From positions 62,001 through 126,000 of the forward strand of contig JAYPQK010000010.1 in the NCBI GenBank assembly GCA_038131955.1: a stretch of DNA of 64,000 nucleotides. Direction: 5' to 3'. This document shows, in pieces, positions 16,653 through 25,936 of the stretch. The notes under the pieces were generated by a model. That model did not search any database. It was not told the origin of the DNA and was given only the letters and a program-made list of their open reading frames with translations. This stretch comes from SHAN690 sp038131955. GTDB taxonomy: Bacteria; Bacteroidota; Bacteroidia; Flavobacteriales_G; Salibacteraceae. Position 1 is the stretch's first letter, and every line of letters begins with the position of its first letter. A program made the position numbers and the translations under genes.

Positions 16653-18530
16653 ATGGCAGATAAGCAACAAGGTTTTGTGGTTTCGGCACGGAAGTATCGC
16701 CCCGAAAGTTGGCAGGAAGTAATTGGTCAGCAGGCCATTACGGAAACCTTGCACAACTCCATCACACAGGACCACATGGCTCACGCCTACCTGTTTTGCG
16801 GCCCGCGTGGAGTTGGAAAGACCACCTGCGCCAGGATTTTCGCAAAGGAGATCAATCGTTCTGAAGATCATAGCGAGGATGAGGATTTCTCCTTCAACAT
16901 CTTCGAATTAGATGCCGCATCCAACAACAGTGTAGAAGACATTCGTTCACTTACAGATCAGGTGCGAATCCCACCACAAGTTGGTAAGTACAAGGTCTAT
17001 ATCATCGACGAGGTCCATATGCTTTCCAAGCAGGCTTTCAATGCGTTTTTGAAGACCTTGGAAGAGCCTCCAAAGCATGCTATTTTCATCTTAGCTACGA
17101 CGGAGAAGCACAAGATCATCCCTACCATCCTCAGCCGTTGTCAGATCTACGACTTCAATAGGATCACGGTCAATGACATCGTCGTTCAGCTGAAAAAGAT
17201 CGCGGATAACGAAGGCATCTCCTACGAAGAAGAGGCGCTGCACGTGATTGGTCAAAAGGCTGACGGTGCGATGCGCGACGCGCTTTCGATCTTCGATCAG
17301 CTCTCAAGCTTCACCAATCAGAAGTTGACCTATGATGAGGTGCTGAAGAACCTCCACGTGCTGGATTACGATTACTACTTCACCATAACACATCACCTGC
17401 AGAATCGGGAGTTTGCCGATGTGCTCGTCATCCTCGACTCTATCCTGAAGCAAGGTTTCGACGGGCATCATTTCATCGGTGGCTTAGGAAGTCATTTCAG
17501 AGACTTGCTGGTCTGCAAAGAGCCTAAAACGATCGATCTACTCGAGGTGGGCGACTCGGTTAAGAAAAGATACCTAGACCAATCCCAAGAGGTTCCGGCC
17601 GACTGGCTGATTGACGGACTCAAGTTGGTCAATGAAACGGACTTCCGCTATCGAAATGCTCCAAATACCAGGATCCTCCTCGAGACGACCCTGTTGAGTC
17701 TGGTGAGCCTAGGGCTCGAAAAAAAAAACGACAGTCCTGACGTAGTCCATCTTCCCGAACCGGAGGAGAAAAAGAAACTGGAAGCCCTTCCTAAAAAACC
17801 TCTGGTGGAGGCTAGTGGCGAGAGTCGTTCTGAACCTCAACTTCAACCACAACCTCAAGTTGATGAAAATGAGAAGGTTGAAGAAGCAGAAGAAGTGCTC
17901 GATTCATCTGAATCAGAAGAAAATGCGGGACCATTGGAAGATGATGTACAATCAGAAGAACCCGAGAATCCTGACTCAAATTCCGAGGTCTTAGCTCTGG
18001 AACCTACTCCTGACCCTAGTCCTTCAATCAAACGAAGAGAGCGACGCCGGCCTTCGACCATCTCGTTGAACATTGATGATGAAATTCCTGAGACCAAGAA
18101 GGAAGCTTCACCTGAAGAAAAGACAGAGGAAAGTCAGGAGCCACCAACCGAGTCGACTGGTGATAAGGTCACCGTGGATCTTGGTGAGGCTTGGAAAACC
18201 CTAGCTAAAGAGGTGCTCGATGAGGGAAAAAGTGCCCTTTACAGCATCCTGGCCAAGCAAAATATTGAAGATCAATTCAAAGACGACATGGTTACCCTTC
18301 ATCTCGCTCACGGGGTGGATGAGGAGGAATTCAACCAGCACAGGTCTGATATACTGGTTCGTCTCCGTGAATTGACCGGTCTACAAACCATTGGTCTAAA
18401 CTCTGAGCGGATTGAGAGAAAAGAGGAGGCCAAATTGTTTACCCCTCAGGATAAATTCGAATATTTAGCCAAGCAAAACCCCTTGTTGAAAAAACTGAAG
18501 TCCGATCTGGACCTCGATATCACGTATTAA
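16653..18530 (+). CDS. dnaX: DNA polymerase III tau (and possibly gamma) subunit
   Basis: Clamp-loader ATPase. I start at ATG 16653 (MADKQQGFVVSARKYRPESW), the family N-terminus, giving 625 residues; the upstream 27 codons are in the leader. Walker A GPRGVGKT is at residues 50-57, the DExH-type Walker B IIDEVHM follows, with sensor 1 (LATTEKHKIIPTILSRCQ). The four zinc-binding cysteines normally found between Walker A and LDAASNNSVEDIR are absent. Residues about 370-520 are an acidic Glu/Ser/Pro linker, and the C-terminal 100 residues match the tau-specific end. At residues 356-359 the message has ten A in a row; both alternative frames stop within six codons, so slippage would give a gamma-like protein of about 360 residues. 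The M16 peptidase gene follows after 15 bases. Confidence 0.95.
   Translation: MADKQQGFVVSARKYRPESWQEVIGQQAITETLHNSITQDHMAHAYLFCGPRGVGKTTCARIFAKEINRSEDHSEDEDFSFNIFELDAASNNSVEDIRSLTDQVRIPPQVGKYKVYIIDEVHMLSKQAFNAFLKTLEEPPKHAIFILATTEKHKIIPTILSRCQIYDFNRITVNDIVVQLKKIADNEGISYEEEALHVIGQKADGAMRDALSIFDQLSSFTNQKLTYDEVLKNLHVLDYDYYFTITHHLQNREFADVLVILDSILKQGFDGHHFIGGLGSHFRDLLVCKEPKTIDLLEVGDSVKKRYLDQSQEVPADWLIDGLKLVNETDFRYRNAPNTRILLETTLLSLVSLGLEKKNDSPDVVHLPEPEEKKKLEALPKKPLVEASGESRSEPQLQPQPQVDENEKVEEAEEVLDSSESEENAGPLEDDVQSEEPENPDSNSEVLALEPTPDPSPSIKRRERRRPSTISLNIDDEIPETKKEASPEEKTEESQEPPTESTGDKVTVDLGEAWKTLAKEVLDEGKSALYSILAKQNIEDQFKDDMVTLHLAHGVDEEEFNQHRSDILVRLRELTGLQTIGLNSERIERKEEAKLFTPQDKFEYLAKQNPLLKKLKSDLDLDITY
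17705..17740 (+). promoter_or_regulatory. Putative slippage site in dnaX (A10 tract with upstream hairpin)
   Basis: A run of ten A (17719-17728) directly follows a 5-base hairpin GAGCC-TAG-GGCTC (17705-17717). Zero frame reads E K K N D. In the -1 frame a TGA is met at 17738, in the +1 frame a TAG at 17743, so either slip ends the protein just after the clamp-loader ATPase/collar domains. Thermus dnaX uses an A9 tract for transcriptional slippage and E. coli dnaX an A-rich ribosomal frameshift site at the matching place. That it is used here is inference. Confidence 0.5.
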
Positions 18531-18545
18531 CCAAATCTTCATTTC

Positions 18546-21479
18546 ATGTTAAAGAAGCTGATCTACCTACCTGCTTTGATTGGTCTATTGACCCTATTCA
18601 ATGCTTGTTCCGTCGGCGACACTCCATCGGATGAGAAAACATCAAAATACACCTACGAAGAAGTCGAGGGCGACCCTTTCGGATTAAGGATCTACACCCT
18701 GGACAATGGCCTAAAGGTTTATTTATCTGAAAACCATTCTGAGCCCCGCGTTCAAACCAATATTGCGGTCAGAACTGGAAGCAAGCAAGATCCGGCTGAC
18801 GCTACTGGTCTAGCTCACTACCTCGAGCACATGCTTTTTAAAGGCACATCTAAGATCGCATCCCTGAATTGGGAAGAAGAAAAGAAGCACCTTCAGATGA
18901 TCTCTGACCTCTATGAAAAGCATCGCGAAACCACAGATCCGGATGAGCGAAAGAAGATCTACGGTCAGATCGATAGCCTTTCACAGATCGCAGCCACTTT
19001 CGTTGCCGCCAACGAATACGACAAGCTGATCAGCGGACTAGGTGCCCAAGGAACCAACGCTTACACGAGTAATGAACGAACCGTTTACATCAACGACATC
19101 CCAAGCACGGAATTGGAAAAGTGGCTAGCCATTGAATCAGAGAGATTCAGCGAATTAGTGCTACGCCTGTTCCACACCGAACTTGAAGCGGTGTATGAAG
19201 AATTCAACCGTACACAAGACAGCGATCGCCGTCAAGCCTACTACAAGAGCCTTGATTTGCTCTTCCCTACCCACCCGTATGGACAGCAGACCACGATCGG
19301 AACAGGAGAGCACTTGAAGAGTCCTTCCATGGAAAAGATCCACGACTACTTCAAGCGTCGTTATGTACCTAACAATATGGCCATCATTTTGGCTGGAGAT
19401 ATTGACCCCGAGAAGACCATCGCAATGATCGATCAGTACTTCGGAGGTATGGAGTCTAAGTCCCTCGAAGACATCCAAATGCCAGTGGAGGAGCCGATCG
19501 CCGAGCCGCAGATCGCGGACGTGATGGGAAGCGAAGCTGAATTTGAAATTGTATCCTTCCGTTTGGGCAGTGTTCACACGAAAGACGCTATGTACCTCGA
19601 GTTGATGGATGGCATCCTGAGCAATGGTCAAGCTGGATTGATCGACCTCAACCTCAACCAAAGCCAAAAGGTACTTCGTGCATATTCTTCCGCATCTGTC
19701 AATGAAGATTACTCATGGATGATGATAACTGGATATGCTCGTCAGGGTCAAGAGTTAGAAGATGTAAGAGGATTGCTCCTCGCTCAGATCGACAGCGTCA
19801 AACAAGGAAAATTTGACGATTGGATGATCAGTGCGGTGGTTCGCAAGTTCAAGAAAGACTTGATGAGCCAAATGGAATACAACTGGATTCGCGCTTACAT
19901 CATGTCTGACGCATTCATCATGGACCGCAGTTGGTCAGATGTCGTGGCATACTATGATGAAATGGGCAAGATCACCAAGGAAGAAATGATGGCTTGGGCT
20001 TCAGAGACCTTTAAGGATAACTACGTAGCTGTCAATAAGCGAATCGGTGAGAAGGATGTCTACAAAGTCGACAAGCCTGAGATCACTCCGGTAGAGATCA
20101 ACCGCGACACCAATTCCGGCTTCTTCGCAATGATCGATTCTATGGAATCTATGCGTCTCGAGCCTCAATTCATCGACTACAGCACTGCCATCCAAAAGAA
20201 GAGCATCGGAGACAGAGTGGCCATGAACTACGTGCAGAACGATGTGAACGACCTGTTCAATTTGTATTACGTACTCGACATTGGAAAGGATCGCAACAAG
20301 AAACTCCCACTCGCTGTGGAGTATCTCCCATACCTCGGTACGGCGGATATGTCGCCAGCTGAAGTTCAGAAAGAACTTTTCAAGTTGGGCGTCAGCTTTG
20401 ATGTATTCTCTTCAAACGATCAGGTCTATGTGATGCTCACAGGCCTTCAAGAGACCTTCGAGGAAGGAGTGAAACTCTTCGAGGATATTTTAGCCAACGT
20501 GATTCCTGATGAGGCGAGCTATCAAGAATTGGTGCTCGGAGAATTGAAGAGTCGAGCCGACAAGAAGCTGAATAAAAACCAGATCCTGAGCGGAGGACTT
20601 CGTAACTACGTTCAATACGGACCGAAGAACCCGTTCAATGATGTGATGTCAGAAGCGGATATGAAGTCCGTAGACCCAACTGAGTTGACAGATCTTCTGC
20701 ACCAACTGACCAGCTATGAGCACCGCATCCTTTTCTACGGTCCACAAGGAATCGAAGAAGTAGCTAATGTGCTTAATGCAAATCATAAGGTTCCATCGGA
20801 ATGGCTGCCCAACCCTGAGCCGATCGTATACGAGGAACTTCCCACCAATGAAAGCAAAGTGTACTTCGCCGAGTATGACATCGTGCAGGCTGAGCTCATG
20901 CTGATGAGCAGAGGTTCTATGTTCTCTGAAGCGTTGATGCCACAGGCTCGCATCTTCAATGAGTATTTCGGCAGCGGCTTGTCTTCGATCGTATTCCAAG
21001 AGATCCGTGAATCAAAGGCACTCGCCTATTCTGCTTATGCCTACTACGCAAGTCCAAGCGAAGCGGATGAGCACCACTATGTGCGCGGCTACATTGGAAC
21101 ACAGGTCAATAAGTTGGAAGATGCAACAAACGCGCTTTTGGATCTCATGAGTACACTACCTCGCGCAGAAAAGCAATTTGAACAAGCAAAGATCAGCGCG
21201 TTAAAGCAAATTGAGACCACACGTCGCACAGGATCAAGCATCTTGTGGGGATATGAGTCGGCGCAAAAGCTGGGCATCGACTACGACATGAACGAGAAGA
21301 TCTATCCTGAGATCCAGAAGATGGACTTTGACGGACTTCAGGCGTTCTTTGATGCCAACATCAAGGGACGCACATACAACTACATGGTGATTGGTAAAAA
21401 GACCGAGATCGATTTTGAAGCTCTAAAAAAATTAGGGCCGGTTGAAGAGCTCAGCCTAGAAACGCTCTTTGGCTATTGA
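18546..21479 (+). CDS. M16 family zinc metallopeptidase, lipoprotein (pitrilysin-like, two-repeat)
   Basis: 977 residues. Lipobox LFNAC with the acylated Cys21 makes this an envelope lipoprotein. The inverted zinc motif HYLEH is at residues 91-95, followed about 75 residues later by the third ligand region (ELEAVYEEFNRTQ). The second, inactive half carries the typical RESKALAYSAYAYYASP segment, so the protein contains both M16 halves in one chain. Such peptidases degrade peptides in the periplasm. It follows dnaX by 15 bases and ends before a strong terminator; the functional pairing with dnaX is probably just co-transcription. Confidence 0.93.
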   Translation: MLKKLIYLPALIGLLTLFNACSVGDTPSDEKTSKYTYEEVEGDPFGLRIYTLDNGLKVYLSENHSEPRVQTNIAVRTGSKQDPADATGLAHYLEHMLFKGTSKIASLNWEEEKKHLQMISDLYEKHRETTDPDERKKIYGQIDSLSQIAATFVAANEYDKLISGLGAQGTNAYTSNERTVYINDIPSTELEKWLAIESERFSELVLRLFHTELEAVYEEFNRTQDSDRRQAYYKSLDLLFPTHPYGQQTTIGTGEHLKSPSMEKIHDYFKRRYVPNNMAIILAGDIDPEKTIAMIDQYFGGMESKSLEDIQMPVEEPIAEPQIADVMGSEAEFEIVSFRLGSVHTKDAMYLELMDGILSNGQAGLIDLNLNQSQKVLRAYSSASVNEDYSWMMITGYARQGQELEDVRGLLLAQIDSVKQGKFDDWMISAVVRKFKKDLMSQMEYNWIRAYIMSDAFIMDRSWSDVVAYYDEMGKITKEEMMAWASETFKDNYVAVNKRIGEKDVYKVDKPEITPVEINRDTNSGFFAMIDSMESMRLEPQFIDYSTAIQKKSIGDRVAMNYVQNDVNDLFNLYYVLDIGKDRNKKLPLAVEYLPYLGTADMSPAEVQKELFKLGVSFDVFSSNDQVYVMLTGLQETFEEGVKLFEDILANVIPDEASYQELVLGELKSRADKKLNKNQILSGGLRNYVQYGPKNPFNDVMSEADMKSVDPTELTDLLHQLTSYEHRILFYGPQGIEEVANVLNANHKVPSEWLPNPEPIVYEELPTNESKVYFAEYDIVQAELMLMSRGSMFSEALMPQARIFNEYFGSGLSSIVFQEIRESKALAYSAYAYYASPSEADEHHYVRGYIGTQVNKLEDATNALLDLMSTLPRAEKQFEQAKISALKQIETTRRTGSSILWGYESAQKLGIDYDMNEKIYPEIQKMDFDGLQAFFDANIKGRTYNYMVIGKKTEIDFEALKKLGPVEELSLETLFGY

Positions 21480-21512
21480 TTCAATAATAATAACCGTCAG
21501 CTAGCTTTTATT

Positions 21513-21551
21513 TGGAGGCGCAGAAAACTAATTTTGCGCCTCCATTTTTTT
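21513..21551 (+). terminator. Rho-independent terminator of dnaX-M16 unit
   Basis: Perfect 10-base stem: arms 21513-21522 (TGGAGGCGCA) and 21535-21544, followed by a run of seven T (21545-21551). It lies between the M16 gene and isocitrate dehydrogenase; the idh ATG at 21579 is only 27 bases further. Confidence 0.92.
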
Positions 21552-21578
21552 GGTACGATACATCGAACAATCCGAACT

Positions 21579-23795
21579 ATGAACCATCCCAAGATAATTT
21601 ACACCAAGACGGACGAAGCGCCGGCTTTGGCCACTGAATCCTTCCTACCGATCATCAAGCGTTTTGTTGGATCCTCAGGAATCGAGATTGAAACCAAGGA
21701 CATCTCGCTTGCTGGGCGCATCCTTTGCAAATTCCCTGAATACCTGAACGATGATCAGAAACAGGAGGACGCCTTAGCTCTACTCGGTGAATTGGTAACC
21801 ACACCTGAGGCCAACATCATCAAGCTTCCTAACATCTCCGCTTCCATGCCACAATTGAAGGCGGCCATCAAAGAATTGCAAGGTCAGGGTTATGGCATAC
21901 CTGATTATCCTGACTCACCGTCTAATGACGAAGAGACGAGGATCCGCGCGATCTACGACAGGATCAAAGGAAGCGCCGTCAACCCGGTCTTGAGAGAAGG
22001 CAACTCCGATCGAAGAGCACCGAAGGCGGTGAAGGAATATGCCCGAAAGCACCCTCATTCGATGGGAGCATGGGAAAGAGATTCAGCCAGCCACGTTGCC
22101 AATATGGAGGATGGTGACTTCTATGGTTGCGAGCAATCCTATGTCCTCAAGAACTCTGGCAAGGTGAAGATCCAATGGGTTGGACCTGATGGCACGATCA
22201 AGGTTTTAAAAGAATCGACCGCAGTGATATCTGGCGAGGTGATCGATGCCTCAGTCATGAGCGTCAATAAACTGAAAGCCTTCCTTGAGGCAGAAATTGC
22301 TGACGCAAAAGCGAAAGGGGTTTTATTCTCGGTGCACTTGAAAGCGACCATGATGAAGGTTTCTGACCCGATCATCTTTGGACATGTGGTGAAAGCCTAC
22401 TTCAAGAACGTGTTCTCAAAGCACGCTGCCACTTTCGAAAAGTATGGGATCAGTGCCAACAATGGCATGGGAGCCGTACTCAACGGTATCGCAGATCTTC
22501 CTGTAATTCTCCGAAATGAGATAGAAGCAGATATTCAAACAGCCTATAAAGAAGGTCCTGCCCTTGCGATGGTAAATTCCGACAAAGGCATTACCAACCT
22601 TCACGTACCTAGCGATGTGATCATCGACGCGTCCATGCCGGCGATGATCCGAACATCAGGGCGCATGTGGAATGCTGAAGGAAAACCACAAGACACCAAG
22701 GCTGTTATTCCAGATCGTTGCTACGCCACGATCTATCAAGAAGTGATCACGGATTGCAAACTGAACGGAGCACTAGTCCCCGTAACCATGGGAAGTGTTT
22801 CAAACGTCGGACTCATGGCCCAGAAGGCAGAGGAATACGGTTCACACGACAAGACATTTGAGATCTCAGCGGATGGGAAAGTCCAAGTGGTCGACGAAGC
22901 GGGAAATGTGCTGATGGAGCACACGGTGGAAACCGGCGATATCTGGAGAATGTGCCAAACCAAGGACGCTCCGATCCGCGATTGGGTAAAGCTAGCGGTG
23001 AATAGAGCCAAAGCCACTCAAACTCCGGCGGTTTTCTGGTTAGATGAGAAGCGTGCTCACGACCGTCAGCTGATCGAAAAGGTGAAGCTCTACCTCCAAG
23101 ATCACGACATCAGTGGTATCGAGATCCATATCATGTCTCCTCAAGAGGCCATTCGTTTCTCCTTGGAACGCATCCGCAAAGGCAAGGATACCATCTCAGT
23201 AACAGGCAATGTATTACGAGACTACCTGACCGACCTATTCCCTATCCTGGAGGTAGGAACCAGTGCTAAAATGCTTTCGATCGTTCCACTCATGAATGGA
23301 GGTGGACTTTTTGAAACCGGCGCAGGAGGGTCTGCCCCAAAGCACGTGCAACAATTCGAGCAGGAGAATCACCTCCGATGGGATTCATTGGGCGAGTTCT
23401 TAGCATTATCCGTTTCGCTCGAACATCTCGGGGATATGACCCAGTCGAAACGAGTCATCCTGTTGGGTGAAAGTTTGGGCGACGCAACCACAAAGTTCTT
23501 GATGGAGAATAAGAGTCCTTCAAGAAAGGTTGGAGAACTCGATAATCGCGGAAGCCATTTTTATCTGGCGCTATATTGGGCTGAAGCACTCAGCATGCAG
23601 TACAGAGACGCTGATCTTAAGGCAGAATTCACCGAGGTGTACAACAAACTACGTGATGCCGAAGGGACGATCGTTTCGGAACTCAACGAAGCTCAAGGTG
23701 TTACAATGGGCATCGGAGGGTATTATCATCCCGATGAAGCAAAAGCAGCCAAGGCCATGCGTCCTAGCGCAACGCTGAATGCAATCATCGGCTGA
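21579..23795 (+). CDS. icd: NADP-dependent isocitrate dehydrogenase, monomeric type
   Basis: 738 residues from ATG 21579 (MNHPKIIYTKTDEAPALATES), the normal start and length of the monomeric enzyme (about 740). The extra 15 codons upstream overlap the terminator of the preceding gene and are not used. Conserved segments include NSDKGITNLHVPSDVIIDASMPAMIR, KDAPIRDWVKLAVNRA and ETGAGGSAPKH near residue 585, all of the class that decarboxylates isocitrate to 2-oxoglutarate with NADP. This form is unrelated in length to the dimeric E. coli Icd (416 residues). It is a single-gene unit, ended by a bidirectional terminator; aconitase, the preceding TCA step, is 9 kb away. Confidence 0.96.
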   Translation: MNHPKIIYTKTDEAPALATESFLPIIKRFVGSSGIEIETKDISLAGRILCKFPEYLNDDQKQEDALALLGELVTTPEANIIKLPNISASMPQLKAAIKELQGQGYGIPDYPDSPSNDEETRIRAIYDRIKGSAVNPVLREGNSDRRAPKAVKEYARKHPHSMGAWERDSASHVANMEDGDFYGCEQSYVLKNSGKVKIQWVGPDGTIKVLKESTAVISGEVIDASVMSVNKLKAFLEAEIADAKAKGVLFSVHLKATMMKVSDPIIFGHVVKAYFKNVFSKHAATFEKYGISANNGMGAVLNGIADLPVILRNEIEADIQTAYKEGPALAMVNSDKGITNLHVPSDVIIDASMPAMIRTSGRMWNAEGKPQDTKAVIPDRCYATIYQEVITDCKLNGALVPVTMGSVSNVGLMAQKAEEYGSHDKTFEISADGKVQVVDEAGNVLMEHTVETGDIWRMCQTKDAPIRDWVKLAVNRAKATQTPAVFWLDEKRAHDRQLIEKVKLYLQDHDISGIEIHIMSPQEAIRFSLERIRKGKDTISVTGNVLRDYLTDLFPILEVGTSAKMLSIVPLMNGGGLFETGAGGSAPKHVQQFEQENHLRWDSLGEFLALSVSLEHLGDMTQSKRVILLGESLGDATTKFLMENKSPSRKVGELDNRGSHFYLALYWAEALSMQYRDADLKAEFTEVYNKLRDAEGTIVSELNEAQGVTMGIGGYYHPDEAKAAKAMRPSATLNAIIG

Positions 23796-23814
23796 GTGTA
23801 AGGATATAGAAATG

Positions 23815-23842
23815 AAAAAGGCGCCTAACCGCGCCTTTTTTT
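23815..23842. terminator. Bidirectional terminator between icd and acyltransferase
   Basis: Symmetrical hairpin: A-rich run, GGCGC (23820-23824), six-base loop, GCGCC (23831-23835), T run. It has a T tract in both directions and lies between two convergent genes, so it can stop both. It is the only one of the nine convergent junctions in the window with a clear terminator. Confidence 0.85.
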
Positions 23843-23846
23843 ATGA

Positions 23847-24401
23847 CTAGAATACCGGGTTAAAACCCTCCGGATTCCCGGGAACCTTATCAGAATAGAA
23901 GCGTTCAAATTCCTTCTTATCCTCCTCCCAATCTCCCGTCGGATAGAACGGACCGTTCACTCGGAATTCCTTTCTCTTGAAATCAATGCTATGCATCATG
24001 ATGGGCAATCCAGTATCCACAGCTACCCAATAAAAACCGGTCTTCCACTTGTCGACCCTCTTTCTCGTTCCTTCCGGAGTAAATACGATCTGCAAGCCCT
24101 TACCAGAGCTAAGCATGTCTTTTAGTCTTTGGGTGAGATCATTCTTCTTGGTCCTGTCCACAGGAATACCACCTGTCCAATGAAAGAACCACGCGAGTGG
24201 CCCCTTGAAGTATGTGTCCTTTATCAAGTATCTTGCATTAAGCCGAAACACGTTGCGCGCTAGGATACCCCAGATGAAATCCCAATTGCTGGTATGCGGA
24301 GCGACGGTGATAATGCAGCTTTTCACCTTGTCATAATACAGGTCATGGACAGTCCAACCAAAGAGACCCAGCACCCATTTACTGATCGTTGCTTTCACCA
24401 T
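23847..24401 (-). CDS. Lysophospholipid acyltransferase family protein (PlsC-like)
   Basis: 184 residues, shorter than typical PlsC (about 240). The catalytic HX4D motif is HTSNWD near residue 35 and the phosphate-binding block is FTPEGTRKR near residue 109, with GGIPVDRT between; these define the glycerophospholipid 1-acyltransferase (LPLAT) superfamily. There is only a weak N-terminal hydrophobic stretch (WVLGLFGWTV). Likely reaction: acyl transfer to a lysophospholipid or related amphiphile at the inner membrane. The helicase gene ends 20 bases upstream on the same strand, so the two may share a message. Precise acceptor unknown. Confidence 0.88.
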   Translation of the reverse strand: MVKATISKWVLGLFGWTVHDLYYDKVKSCIITVAPHTSNWDFIWGILARNVFRLNARYLIKDTYFKGPLAWFFHWTGGIPVDRTKKNDLTQRLKDMLSSGKGLQIVFTPEGTRKRVDKWKTGFYWVAVDTGLPIMMHSIDFKRKEFRVNGPFYPTGDWEEDKKEFERFYSDKVPGNPEGFNPVF

Positions 24402-24420
24402 ACAATAATGACTCTTTTTC

Positions 24421-25839
24421 TCAGACTTGGTTCAACAAAGACGGATGAAATCCTACGAAATGAAGTACTTCAGACGCCCTTGTCACCGCGGTGTAGAGCC
24501 ATCGAAAGTAGGATAGATCCATCATTTCTTCTGTGAAATATCCTTGGTACAACATGACCCGCTTCCATTGTCCTCCCTGCGATTTGTGGCAAGTCACGGC
24601 GTAGGCGTATTTCACTTGAGCCGCATGGAAATAGGGGTTCTGATAAAACTTCTCCTCCGGATCATTTGAATCAACTACGCCTTCATCGATCAATACTTCT
24701 CTCAGCCGAAGCAGCTCACGACCAGGTATAGAAGGCCCTTCGTATTGAAGGGTGTTCAGCAGGATGATCAATTCAAAAGATGTTTCCGGATCATCAGTAA
24801 ATGATACCTGAACCTCGGCGAACTTGAACGGACCAAATGTTCGTATCGCATGCACGCGTTCTACGCTGACCATATCACCATTCGCTAAGAAACTCTGCCA
24901 CCTTCCCGGGATCTTCCAGTGGTAATTGTTCTTCACGATCATCAGTCGATCTCCCGCTTCTAATTCGTCTTCCCGCTGAAGGATCCTTGCCCTAACTTGG
25001 AGATTGAATTGGTTAGCATCCTTATTCGAGCGACATATGATCACGCTTTCATGCGGGGAGTCACCATGAAAGAATTGAGAGAGCAGGTCCTCCATATCAT
25101 ATGGATCTACATTCCGGCACGCTTCAGATCGTGAAACCTCGATCTGAAGATCTGAAAACTCACCTTCTCGAATTTGATCACGCAGTCGGGTAGCATTCTT
25201 AAGAATGAGGGAAGAAGATGATTGTCTCACTACCTGCGTGAGCACTGATTGATAGACAGGTCCATGTAAAAATGAGCTCACAAATTCGGCGTCCAAGGCA
25301 GGACTCTGCTCCATGCCCACCGGAGGCAACTGAGCATCATCCCCGATCAAGATCAACCGGCAACGTTCACCTGAATAGACATACTCACAGAGATCCTTGA
25401 GCAGTGACCTAGACGAAAAGCCTTCATCCAAATTACCCTCTCCGATCATGGAAGCTTCATCCACTATGAAAATGGTCTTCTCAGACTTGTTTTGCATCAG
25501 TTGGATCGTAGCACGTCCGAAATCATTCTCTTTCACCGTGTAGATCCGTCGGTGAATGGTCGACGCAGGATAACCTGAATGCTTGCTGAGCACCTTAGCA
25601 GACCTTCCGGTAGGCGCTAGTAATATTGTCTTTCGATTAACGTTGTGTAACCAACGGATCAAGGCACCCATCAAGGTTGTCTTTCCCGTTCCTGCATACC
25701 CCTTCAAAATGAACGCAGCATGCGGACCTCCCTCAAACAGGAAACGATAGAGCTGGATCAATGCTTCCAGTTGATCCTCTTTAGGTTCAAATGGCATATG
25801 CTTCGAAACCTCTCTTACAAACTCCTCTTGCTGCTTCAT
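24421..25839 (-). CDS. RecD-like ATP-dependent DNA helicase (AAA / UvrD-like C-terminal)
   Basis: 472 residues from ATG 25839 (MKQQEEFVREVSKHMPFEP); the frame is open 26 codons further but that part crosses the divergent promoter. Superfamily 1B motifs in order: Walker A GYAGTGKTTL near residue 47, Walker B FIVDEASMIGE, motif III LIGDDAQLPPVG, and the C-terminal motifs V/VI YAVTCHKSQGGQW and LYTAVTRASEVL. This is the short RecD2/Pif1-like helicase commonly seen as a single gene in Bacteroidota, without RecB or RecC. It should unwind DNA 5' to 3' in repair or recombination; exact role unknown. Confidence 0.92.
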   Translation of the reverse strand: MKQQEEFVREVSKHMPFEPKEDQLEALIQLYRFLFEGGPHAAFILKGYAGTGKTTLMGALIRWLHNVNRKTILLAPTGRSAKVLSKHSGYPASTIHRRIYTVKENDFGRATIQLMQNKSEKTIFIVDEASMIGEGNLDEGFSSRSLLKDLCEYVYSGERCRLILIGDDAQLPPVGMEQSPALDAEFVSSFLHGPVYQSVLTQVVRQSSSSLILKNATRLRDQIREGEFSDLQIEVSRSEACRNVDPYDMEDLLSQFFHGDSPHESVIICRSNKDANQFNLQVRARILQREDELEAGDRLMIVKNNYHWKIPGRWQSFLANGDMVSVERVHAIRTFGPFKFAEVQVSFTDDPETSFELIILLNTLQYEGPSIPGRELLRLREVLIDEGVVDSNDPEEKFYQNPYFHAAQVKYAYAVTCHKSQGGQWKRVMLYQGYFTEEMMDLSYFRWLYTAVTRASEVLHFVGFHPSLLNQV

Positions 25840-25904
25840 TGCGACCGAAAAATAGCCCGAATTGACTCCGAAGAAACAAGTATTTTTTAGGATGGGAAAA
25901 ATTG

Positions 25905-25912
25905 TAGATTTG
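25905..25912 (+). promoter_or_regulatory. -7 promoter box TAGATTTG
   Basis: Exact TAnnTTTG, 24 bases before the ATG at 25937, in the 97-base divergent gap to the helicase gene. The T run at 25883-25888 sits where the -33 element is expected, but no TTG is present there. Confidence 0.6.
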
Positions 25913-25936
25913 CCCATCTCTCAAAGAGCTTTGCCC

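Noticed and set aside
25840..25917. Helicase start at 25917 and the overlapping plus-strand start at 25862
   Set aside because: Both would run through the divergent -7 promoter box; the family-like starts are 25839 and 25937.
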